Assembly (NCBI GenBank): GCA_007128675.1 | Contig: SKWY01000077.1 | Location: forward strand, 1 to 27,476 | From: Deltaproteobacteria bacterium | Lineage (GTDB): Bacteria > Myxococcota > Myxococcia > SLRQ01 | Length of the DNA stretch: 27,476 nucleotides | Direction of reading: 5' to 3' | Shown: positions 15,550 to 22,570 of the stretch, piece by piece | Layout: each line of letters begins with the position of its first letter | Numbering within the stretch: the stretch's first letter is position 1 | Position numbers and translations under genes: made by a program | Notes under the pieces: model-generated | The model's input: only the letters and a program-made list of their open reading frames with translations | Told to the model about the DNA's origin: nothing | Databases searched by the model: none

Positions 15550-16671
15550 ATGAAGCGAGACTACTACGAGGTGCTGGGCGTCTCTCGAGGCGCCAACGAC
15601 AACGATCTGAAACGAGCGTATCGGAAGCTGGCCCAGCAGTACCATCCCGACAAGAACCCAAACGATCCGAAGGCGGAGGACCGCTTCAAGGAGGCCTCGG
15701 AGGCCTACCACGTGCTCTCCGATCGGGAGAAGCGATCCCGTTACGATCGATTCGGACATGCGGGTCTTGGAGGAGCGGGGGCCGATCCCTTCGAGGGCTT
15801 CGGGGGAGGAGGGTTCGGTTCGATCAACGATATCTTCGGAGACATCTTCGGAGACATCTTTGGCGGAGGCAGGCGCGGTCGAGGCGGTCCCGAGCGAGGA
15901 GCTGATCTTCGCTACGATCTGAAGCTCGACTTTCAAGAGGCCGCCTTCGGCGTCGAAAAGACTCTCGAAGTGCCTCGGCGAGTCCATTGTGAAAAATGCT
16001 CCGGCTCGGGAGCCAAGCCCGGCACCAACCCAACTACCTGCCGCACATGCGGCGGTCTGGGCCAAGTGCAGCTATCTCAGGGGTTCTTCGCCGTTCGCCG
16101 TTCCTGCCCCCACTGCGATGGCCGGGGGCAAACCATCACCGACCCATGCGAGAGCTGCAGGGGCACGGGCAAGACTAGCTCAAAAGCAACATTGACCGTG
16201 AAGGTGCCTCCCGGAGTGGACTCGGGCACCAGGATCCGCATCACCGGAGAGGGCGAGGTCGGAGACGCGGGTGCGCTGCCTGGCGATCTCTATGTGGTCT
16301 GCCATGTAAAGGAGCACCCAATCTTCGTCCGTCAAGACACGGACATCCTGTGCGAGATGCCGATTGGGTTTCCCTCGGCCGCTCTCGGGGCGGAGATTGA
16401 TGTGCCGACTCTGGACGGCAAGGTGAAGATGAAGATCCCCGCCGGTACCCAAACAGGCAAGGTGTTTCGCCTGCGCGGCAAGGGAGTCCCCCAGCTATCG
16501 GGCCATGGGCGTGGCGACCAGCATGTGAGGATCGTGGTGGAGACCCCGACAAACCTCAACGCCAAGCAAAGAAAGCTCCTAGAGGAGTTCGCCGAGGTCG
16601 GCGGTGACGATGTCAGCCCCAAGAGCAAGGGCTTCATCGAGAAGGTGCGAGAGCTATTCGGTGCCGAGTAG
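15550..16671 (+). CDS. dnaJ: Chaperone DnaJ (Hsp40, type I)
   Basis: DnaJ delivers unfolded clients to DnaK and stimulates its ATPase. The 373-residue product has a J domain (1-70) with HPD at 32-34, then a Gly/Phe-rich region. The cysteine-rich region has four CxxCxGxG zinc motifs at about 147-154, 164-171, 186-193 and 200-207. Two C-terminal beta domains follow. This is the complete type I architecture and the normal length. I chose the ATG at 15550 because MKRDYYEVLGV is the conserved N-terminus. A frame-open ATG at 15508 lies inside dnaK, and a GTG at 15541 is possible. The gap to dnaK is 19 bp. Confidence 0.97.
   Translation: MKRDYYEVLGVSRGANDNDLKRAYRKLAQQYHPDKNPNDPKAEDRFKEASEAYHVLSDREKRSRYDRFGHAGLGGAGADPFEGFGGGGFGSINDIFGDIFGDIFGGGRRGRGGPERGADLRYDLKLDFQEAAFGVEKTLEVPRRVHCEKCSGSGAKPGTNPTTCRTCGGLGQVQLSQGFFAVRRSCPHCDGRGQTITDPCESCRGTGKTSSKATLTVKVPPGVDSGTRIRITGEGEVGDAGALPGDLYVVCHVKEHPIFVRQDTDILCEMPIGFPSAALGAEIDVPTLDGKVKMKIPAGTQTGKVFRLRGKGVPQLSGHGRGDQHVRIVVETPTNLNAKQRKLLEEFAEVGGDDVSPKSKGFIEKVRELFGAE
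15829..15864 (+). repeat. Three 12-bp tandem units inside dnaJ
   Basis: The Gly/Phe region of dnaJ contains three near-identical 12-bp units (GATATCTTCGGA, GACATCTTCGGA, GACATCTTTGGC), encoding the peptide DIFG repeated three times. The repeat is in frame and so could expand or contract without breaking the gene. Confidence 0.8.
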
Positions 16672-16807
16672 TCTCCCCTGGCACGGCGCTCATGTAGAGA
16701 GCTATCCTCGCGACCAGGCCACGAGCCGGGTCATCGGCCAGATCAAGCGACGTCGGCTTCGCATGAGCGAGGCAGACGCGAGTTCCAAAAATGGGTACGG
16801 TATCAAA

Positions 16808-18877
16808 ATGCCACTTCGTTCCTTTTACGTCATGAACCTGCTTCTGATCTTCGTTCTACTATTCGGCCCGGCCTGCCCTCCAAGGACGGTCGTCATCGAC
16901 GGCGAACGTGTGCCCTTCGACACGGCCGCCGCTCGCACCTTCGATGATGCAAGGAGCCTTCATGAGGAGGATCGCCACGAAGATGCAATCGAGCTCCTTC
17001 GAGACTATTTGGTCCGTTTCGGAAGAGCGAAGCAGGTGCCCGAAGCTCGCTGGCTCTTGGCAAAGAGCTATGTGGCCATCGGAAGGGACGCCGACGCCCA
17101 GCGGGCGCTGCGAACTCTGGTGGAGCAGCATCCGCGCTCTTCCTGGGCAAGATCCGCCCGTATCGAGCTTGGCAAGAGACATATGGAAGCAGAGGAGTAT
17201 CACGAGGCTCTCGTTGTCCTAGAGCCGCTCTACCGAAGCGCCGAGGGCGATAAGAGACACGAGGTAGCGCAGCTACTGGCCACTGCGTCGGTGGGCGCCG
17301 AAAGCTGGGACGACGCCGTGCATTGGATTGGAGAGGCCAGGAGACTGGCCACCGATTCGGTGGCGAGAGAGCTTGCCGACACAACCCTTCTGGATCTCGT
17401 TGACAGACAGCTCCCGCCTGCTGGTCTGGCTCGGCTCCGAGAGAGCCTACCTTCAGACTCGCCGGCCTTGCCTCTGGTCATGATGAAGATCGCGAAACTT
17501 CACTACCACCAGCGTGAGTTCGGCCGCGCCATGGAGGCAGCGGATCAGTACCTTGCCAGATGGCCCGAGGGCGATTTCGCGGATGACGCACGCGGCATCA
17601 GAGACAGAATCGGACGTCTCTCCGAGGTTAGCTCTCGGGCGGTGGGCGTGATTCTTCCCCTTTCCGGTCGAGCGCAACCTTTCGGAGAGGCAGCCCTTCG
17701 GGGCCTCGGAATGGCCCTGGATGTCGCGGCGTCCAGTGACATCACCTTGCTGATAAGAGACAGCCAGGGAGATCCGGACATCGCCGCGAGCGCCGTCGAG
17801 GATTTGGTCCTGGAAGAGCAGGCCATCGCCATCATCGGTCCCCTTCTTTCCGGCACCTCTCTAGCAGCCGCCACGAAAGCGGAGGAGCTTGGCGTGCCGT
17901 TGATAACTCTGGCCCGGGCCGACGGACTGCCACAGATGGGTTCTTGGATCTTCCGAAACGCTCTATCCGATGCGGCTCAAGCCAGGGCGCTGGTGGATCA
18001 CGCCACCAAGAACCTCGGGGCCCGAACCTTCGGGATCCTCTACCCGAATCACGACTATGGACGAGCCCTCATGAACCACTTCTGGAATGAGGTCGACGCG
18101 CGCCAGCTAGAGGTGCGGGGGGTCGAGCGCTACAACCACGATGAGACAACGTTTCAGCCCATAGTGAGAAAGATGGTCGGGCGCTACCACCTGCAGTACC
18201 GGCCCGAGTACACTCAAGAGGTCCAGCGCATCCGAGCCGAGATCACCGATCCGGTGCGTCGTCGCCGTGCCCTGGCGCGGGCACTGGACAACGTCTTGCC
18301 CATTCCCGAGTTCGACGTCTTGTTCATACCCGACAGCTATCGAACCGTCGGCCTCATAGCTCCCGCGCTCGCGGTGGAGGAGGTAATCACGAATGTTTGC
18401 GACACCCGCGACATCGAGCGCATAAAGGAGACGACGGGCCGTGAAGAGCTCTCGAAGGTCCAGCTCCTTGGCCCCAATGCCTGGCACCATCCCGAGCTAG
18501 TGACCAGGGGGGGGAGACACGTACGTTGCTCGGTGTTCGTCGACGGCTTCTTCGCCAATAGCAAACGCCCCGAAACTCGTTCCTTCGTGGAGCTATACGA
18601 GCAGATTCACGGGGCCGGCGCCAAGCCAGACTATCTCGAGGCTCACGGTTATGACACCGCCGGTATCGTGCGGCACATCATAGAAGAAGTGCGTCCCCGA
18701 GACCGGGTGGCATTTCGAGAGGCCCTCTTCGGGCTCAGGGGATACACGGGCGCTACCGGCGAGATACGCTTCGGACAAGACGGGGAAGTCCATAAGCGGC
18801 TCTTTCTGCTCACCGTCGATGGTGAGGAGATAGTAGAGATCGAGCCTGCGCCCCCTGAGGGCGCTCCGGCAGGCTGA
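16808..18877 (+). CDS. Predicted lipoprotein, TPR-like repeats plus periplasmic-binding domain (LpoA/LivJ-like)
   Basis: This is a 689-residue predicted envelope protein. A hydrophobic signal segment ends LLFGPAC (Cys23, a borderline lipobox). Residues of about 35-270 form TPR-like helical repeats (for example HEDAIELLRDYLVRFG and ALRTLVEQHPRSSWA). From residue 279 (VGVILPLSG) a type I periplasmic-binding fold of the Peripla_BP_6 class runs to about 670, with AIIGPLLSG and GILYPNHDYG. TPR followed by this fold is the layout of LpoA, the outer-membrane activator of peptidoglycan synthase PBP1A, but ligand-binding receptors also share the fold. I chose the ATG at 16808 because it places the signal at the N-terminus; the ATG at 16763 lacks a ribosome site. 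It lies 136 bp after dnaJ and overlaps the next gene by one base. Confidence 0.82.
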   Translation: MPLRSFYVMNLLLIFVLLFGPACPPRTVVIDGERVPFDTAAARTFDDARSLHEEDRHEDAIELLRDYLVRFGRAKQVPEARWLLAKSYVAIGRDADAQRALRTLVEQHPRSSWARSARIELGKRHMEAEEYHEALVVLEPLYRSAEGDKRHEVAQLLATASVGAESWDDAVHWIGEARRLATDSVARELADTTLLDLVDRQLPPAGLARLRESLPSDSPALPLVMMKIAKLHYHQREFGRAMEAADQYLARWPEGDFADDARGIRDRIGRLSEVSSRAVGVILPLSGRAQPFGEAALRGLGMALDVAASSDITLLIRDSQGDPDIAASAVEDLVLEEQAIAIIGPLLSGTSLAAATKAEELGVPLITLARADGLPQMGSWIFRNALSDAAQARALVDHATKNLGARTFGILYPNHDYGRALMNHFWNEVDARQLEVRGVERYNHDETTFQPIVRKMVGRYHLQYRPEYTQEVQRIRAEITDPVRRRRALARALDNVLPIPEFDVLFIPDSYRTVGLIAPALAVEEVITNVCDTRDIERIKETTGREELSKVQLLGPNAWHHPELVTRGGRHVRCSVFVDGFFANSKRPETRSFVELYEQIHGAGAKPDYLEAHGYDTAGIVRHIIEEVRPRDRVAFREALFGLRGYTGATGEIRFGQDGEVHKRLFLLTVDGEEIVEIEPAPPEGAPAG

Positions 18878-19974
18878 TGAGCCTAGAGGAGAGTGAGACG
18901 ACGAAACGGTCCGTGGCGCCGGGGGACAAAGAACCTTCTCCTGTAGCCCGGCGCCGTCTTCTCCGTGGATGGAGACTAAATGCGCTCCTCTTCACGGCGA
19001 CCGTCTTCACCACATGGGCCGTCGGCGGCCTCGCATACTCCGCTACCCTGCTTGGGATCCTGATCTGTCATGAGATGGGCCATTACCTCACGGCTCGCTA
19101 CTTCGGCGTGAAGGCCTCCCTACCCTACTTCATACCGGTTCCCTTCGCGCTCGGAACCTTCGGCGCGGTAATCAAGATGGACGAGTCGATCCCGAACCGG
19201 CGCGCGCTGGTCGCAATCGGCGCCTCCGGCCCATTGGCGGGGCTCGCCGTGGCGATCCCCCTGCTCTTCTATGGCCTTTCGCTCTCGACGGTAGCGCCCA
19301 TCGCGGCCCCCTTACCTGGGCTGACGGAGTTCGGACTCGTGGGAATCCTCGAGGGGATGTCTTCTGGAGCCTCGAAGGACGGCACCGTCCCCCTCTTCTT
19401 TCTCGAGGGCAACTCCATTCTGTACTGGCTAGCCAAGAGCCTCGTATTCGAGATTCCAGTAGACCACGACGTGTGGATCCATCCCGTGGCCTTCGCCGCC
19501 TGGATAGGGCTCTTCGTAACCGCCCTGAACATGATTCCAGTCGGCCAGCTGGATGGCGGTCATGTCGCCTACGGTCTCTTTGGCGACAAGGCGAATAGGC
19601 TGAACAACGTGGTGCGTGGCGTCCTGCTCGGACTCGGCCTCACACTGTGGGTAGGATGGCTGGTTTGGGTGGTCCTAATCAGCTTCATCTTGCGTGCCTC
19701 CGGTGGATCTCATCCACCGGTGCGCCATCCCGACAAACCCCTTGGTCCGGGGATGAAGCTTTGGGGAGTCATCGCGCTGTTGACGCTCGTCCTGACCTTC
19801 TCTCCAGCACCCTTGCGCGAGATTAGAGTCACAAGACAGCAGGCCCTCGACCTGCCGAAGGAAGTAAAGGAGTACGCGAATCTCTGTGATGAGTGGATTC
19901 AGTGGCGCTACGATCTACAGGAGATGCCTCTTCGCGAGAGGCTGCGTGCCGACGGCCCACCGGAGTGCAACTGA
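18877..19974 (+). CDS. M50-family site-2-type intramembrane metalloprotease
   Basis: This 365-residue polytopic membrane protein belongs to the site-2 protease (M50) family, whose members cleave substrates within the membrane to release regulators or remove signal remnants. The zinc motif HEMGH is at residues 65-69 and the third-ligand motif NMIPVGQLDGGH at about 218-229, with Asp226. Both sit in hydrophobic segments, and further membrane helices are at about 35-60, 110-135, 200-220, 240-275 and 315-330. There is no PDZ domain, which resembles the EGY/archaeal-like subgroup rather than RseP. The ATG at 18877 shares one base with the preceding stop (TGATG), so co-expression with the LpoA-like gene is likely. 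The substrate is unknown. Confidence 0.9.
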   Translation: MSLEESETTKRSVAPGDKEPSPVARRRLLRGWRLNALLFTATVFTTWAVGGLAYSATLLGILICHEMGHYLTARYFGVKASLPYFIPVPFALGTFGAVIKMDESIPNRRALVAIGASGPLAGLAVAIPLLFYGLSLSTVAPIAAPLPGLTEFGLVGILEGMSSGASKDGTVPLFFLEGNSILYWLAKSLVFEIPVDHDVWIHPVAFAAWIGLFVTALNMIPVGQLDGGHVAYGLFGDKANRLNNVVRGVLLGLGLTLWVGWLVWVVLISFILRASGGSHPPVRHPDKPLGPGMKLWGVIALLTLVLTFSPAPLREIRVTRQQALDLPKEVKEYANLCDEWIQWRYDLQEMPLRERLRADGPPECN

Positions 19975-19996
19975 AACCGTAAGGCACCCTCCGCTG

Positions 19997-20869
19997 CTAC
20001 CAGCTAGCCAGCTCGACACCGATCACGACCGGACGGTCCCCGTCCACCTCACCGGCCACTGGGACCGACACATAAGCAACCGGCGCCGTTCGCACCATGA
20101 CAAGACGAAAAGCAACGGCGGCACACAAGTAGTGACCGGCGCGATCATCGGTCGCACCAGGGCCTGGCCAGGCTCCCACGAGCTCTCCCTGAATCCACAG
20201 CGATCTGTGCAGGCGCCGACCAATCGAAAGACCATAGTGAGGGTGAGCCGTTGCTGGACCGTCTGCGATCGGCAAGGCACCTGTAACACCACTCTGCAGC
20301 TGACCGCCAAGATCACGAGTCCCGTAAGCGACAGCCACGTCTATCCTGATGGCCGCGGCACCGGGGGTCCACCGCTCGCTCCGAAAGGGCGAAAGCGCGC
20401 GAAGACGGGCAAAACGCTCTGCCCGAACGAGATCCTCGAGATCAGGGCCCGTGGGAGCTCGTCCCGATATCTCCAGACCCCATCGCACCATGCCGTTTCT
20501 CCCGAGTCGATCCAGCGTCGAGCCCACGAGAGCGAAGCCGAGGTTCCCCACCATGGGGTCGACGACCTCGCCTGGTACGCTGACGTATCCAAAGGGCAGC
20601 TCGACCTCCAAGACCAGCTCGGGAGATATCTCGATCCTTGCCGCGATGGGTAGCGACAACCCCGTGGCGTTTTGGAAGAGAGCGAGCTCACCGCCGAATA
20701 CGATGGAGCTTCGCGGGTGCAAATCGGTGAGCCGCGGTGCTCTGGGCCCGGTATCATGAGCCGCCTCGGCGGCCAGCGGCAAGGCAAGACACATCGAGAA
20801 CAGCAGGGCGTGATTGAGAAGAAACAGAACTCTTTGATTCCTCCCGAACCTGGCCAAAGCGAGCCTCAC
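19997..20869 (-). CDS. Predicted outer-membrane beta-barrel protein
   Basis: This is a 290-residue predicted exported protein. The signal peptide has a basic start, a hydrophobic core (LLNHALLFSMCLALPLA) and an AEAA cleavage site near residue 37. The mature part consists of alternating amphipathic beta strands with Gly and aromatic residues, and ends in GVELASW. A terminal aromatic residue is typical of outer-membrane barrels. No specific family is recognised. The GTG at 20869 has GGAAGG six bases upstream and gives a normal signal peptide. An ATG at 20935 with AGGTGG upstream would add 22 residues before the signal, so it remains a competing start. The gene is convergent with the protease gene (22 bp apart) and divergent from the signalling operon. 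Confidence 0.72.
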   Translation of the reverse strand: MRLALARFGRNQRVLFLLNHALLFSMCLALPLAAEAAHDTGPRAPRLTDLHPRSSIVFGGELALFQNATGLSLPIAARIEISPELVLEVELPFGYVSVPGEVVDPMVGNLGFALVGSTLDRLGRNGMVRWGLEISGRAPTGPDLEDLVRAERFARLRALSPFRSERWTPGAAAIRIDVAVAYGTRDLGGQLQSGVTGALPIADGPATAHPHYGLSIGRRLHRSLWIQGELVGAWPGPGATDDRAGHYLCAAVAFRLVMVRTAPVAYVSVPVAGEVDGDRPVVIGVELASW

Positions 20870-21314
20870 AGTATGCCTTCCGGGCCTGGGACCGGGCTTG
20901 TCGAGGACTGCCTGAATCGGGCTTGACCTGTCCATGAGTACCACCTTGCTGTCGCCAAACGCCTCTGGCAACAGCAGAGGCCCAAAGGAAGACCGCTACC
21001 TGGCTCGATCCAAATGTTCGTCTTCGACGGCCCGCGAATGGCCCACCCTTATCGGCCGCTAGAGCGAGGACTTTCGGCAAAGCGTTACCCTACACCGACT
21101 TCGAGCGCGAGGGCGAGCGGGGTTCGCTCACGTGTCGCGTATCGCTGTCCGCGAGTCGACCATCGCAAGGCCCGCACACGGCTTCGAAAAACGCTGCAAA
21201 TCACCTGAAGCAGGACCCCAGAACCCTGAGTCTAGAACCCTCCATTAGGGTAGTAATCGAAAAATGAGTACTTTCATGCATCAAAGGTCTGGCCGTAGCA
21301 AGGGGGTGGCTGTT
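20870..21314. other. 445-bp divergent intergenic region
   Basis: This is the region between the beta-barrel gene and the CheY-like gene. It contains an inverted repeat with 7-bp arms (GCCTCTG at 20961-20967, CAGAGGC at 20975-20981), a short GAGCG/CGCTC hairpin at 21115-21129, and the repeat cluster at 21220-21251. If the beta-barrel gene starts at 20935 the region is 66 bp shorter. I see no RNA gene and no confident promoter. Confidence 0.5.
21220..21251 (+). repeat. Direct and inverted repeats upstream of the signalling operon
   Basis: AGAACCCT occurs at 21220-21227 and again at 21234-21241, 14 bp apart. The second copy forms an inverted repeat, ACCCT-ccatt-AGGGT, at 21237-21251. The cluster lies about 65-95 bp before the first start codon, a suitable place for a transcription factor site. 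The factor is unknown. Confidence 0.35.
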
Positions 21315-21725
21315 ATGAAGGAGGACATGGGTTCACGTGTGCTACTTGTAGACGACTCTCTTGCGGTGGGCCGCCAACTGGAACGCATCCTTGCCGAGGA
21401 TGCGCGATACGAGGTGGTAGGCCATGCTCGAAACGGCGCAGAAGCGGTGAAGCTCTTCGCGGCTGAAAGGCCCGACCTCATCGTCATGGACATAGTAATG
21501 CCGGTAATGGATGGGCTGCAGGCACTGCGCACCATCCTTGGCATGGAGAAGACGGCGAAGGTGGTCATGATCTCATCCGTGGGGGGCGTGGGAGAGAAGG
21601 CCTCGGAGGCTCTTCGCATGGGCGCGAAGGCCGTGGTCTCCAAGCCGTTCGAGGGAAGCGAGGTTCTGTCCACCTTCGAGCGTATTCTGGCCGAGGATAA
21701 CTCGACCCGACCAGAGGAGGCCTAA
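21315..21725 (+). CDS. CheY-like single-domain response regulator
   Basis: The 136-residue product is a lone receiver domain. The acidic pair is Asp13-Asp14, the phosphoacceptor is Asp59 in LIVMDIVMP, the switch residue is Ser87 or Ser88, and Lys110 lies in SKP. With no output domain it should act by protein contact, as CheY does. The ATG at 21315 is preceded by GGGGGTGG; ATG codons at 21264 and 21276 are in frame but lack a ribosome site. It is the first gene of the operon and lies two bases from a gene with a CheX-like phosphatase domain, which is a likely phosphatase for this receiver. Confidence 0.9.
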   Translation: MKEDMGSRVLLVDDSLAVGRQLERILAEDARYEVVGHARNGAEAVKLFAAERPDLIVMDIVMPVMDGLQALRTILGMEKTAKVVMISSVGGVGEKASEALRMGAKAVVSKPFEGSEVLSTFERILAEDNSTRPEEA

Positions 21726-21727
21726 CC

Positions 21728-22570
21728 GTGTCGGTAAAATTCTTCGGACAGTTCTTGCTGGAGCGCGGCATAGTCACTCGCTCGCATCTTGTTGCAGCCA
21801 TTCGATTGCAGGAATCTCGAAACCTCAGGCTCGGTGACTATGCGGTGCGCCGAGGCTACCTGACCGAGCCACAAGCGGATCAAATCAATCAAGCTCAGCT
21901 GACCGCGGACAAGAGGTTCGGCGAGCTGGCTATCGAGATGGGCCTTTTGACCCCCGAGCAAGTGGACGAGCTACTGATTCTCCAGCAGAACGATTACATC
22001 TTGCTCGGAGAAGCCCTCATCGACCAGAACGCGATTGAGAGATCGGCCCTGGATCGAGAGCTGGAGGCATTCAAGCGCGACCAGACTCGCTACATCATCG
22101 ACGAGGTCGTCTTCCCGCCGGGAACGAAGGAGCCCTCCTTGCTCGCGGTGCCAATCGATCTGACACCGAAGATGCTGCTTCGCCTCCTCGGCATTCATGG
22201 AAAGCTCGGAGCAGGCGAGAGCGAATCTCGCTACCCCGTGGAGCGGCTGGTCTCGGTGACAATCAGCTTCACCGGCTCCGTGAAGGTCGACTACACCTTG
22301 TCGGTCTCTCGTGACATTGCCGCCAGCGTCACCGAGAAGATCATGGGCGAACCTCCTCTTCCCGGTGATGATGATGTCGTAACAGACAGCGTCAAGGAGC
22401 TGGCGAATATCATCTGCGGCAATGCGGCGGCGAAGTATGCTCAGCTTGGTCGGCGGGTGGAGATCGGACCACCCAGCATGGGTGTTCCGAACATCGGCCC
22501 AGAAAAGGGCTTCATCTTCTTCCCCATCCATGTGGCCGAAGGAGCCGTCGAGGTTCGCCTGTCACAGTGA
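21728..22570 (+). CDS. GspE_N-like repeats fused to a CheX-like phosphatase domain
   Basis: The product has 280 residues. The first 120 contain four tandem units resembling the GspE_N/MshEN helical repeat: FGQFLLERGIVT, LGDYAVRRGYLT, FGELAIEMGLLT and LGEALIDQNAIE, each followed by a helix and often a Gln. Residues from about 140 to 280 resemble CheX. The CheC/CheX catalytic signature is present as Asp220-x3-Glu224-x2-Asn227, with Pro248/249 downstream. CheX dephosphorylates CheY-P. The start is a GTG at 21728 with GGAGG about seven bases upstream, two bases after the CheY-like gene. The N-terminal repeats may bind a nucleotide or a partner; MshEN domains are known to bind cyclic di-GMP, but the key residues cannot be confirmed here. 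Confidence 0.82.
   Translation: MSVKFFGQFLLERGIVTRSHLVAAIRLQESRNLRLGDYAVRRGYLTEPQADQINQAQLTADKRFGELAIEMGLLTPEQVDELLILQQNDYILLGEALIDQNAIERSALDRELEAFKRDQTRYIIDEVVFPPGTKEPSLLAVPIDLTPKMLLRLLGIHGKLGAGESESRYPVERLVSVTISFTGSVKVDYTLSVSRDIAASVTEKIMGEPPLPGDDDVVTDSVKELANIICGNAAAKYAQLGRRVEIGPPSMGVPNIGPEKGFIFFPIHVAEGAVEVRLSQ

Noticed and set aside
16679..16695. TGGCACG after dnaJ, resembling the -24 element of a sigma54 promoter
   Set aside because: The -12 element at the right spacing reads TCATG and lacks the essential GC, so a sigma54 promoter is not supported.
19886..20653. A 255-codon plus-strand open frame
   Set aside because: It overlaps the protease end and the minus-strand beta-barrel gene; the minus frame has a signal peptide and barrel-like strands, the plus frame has neither.
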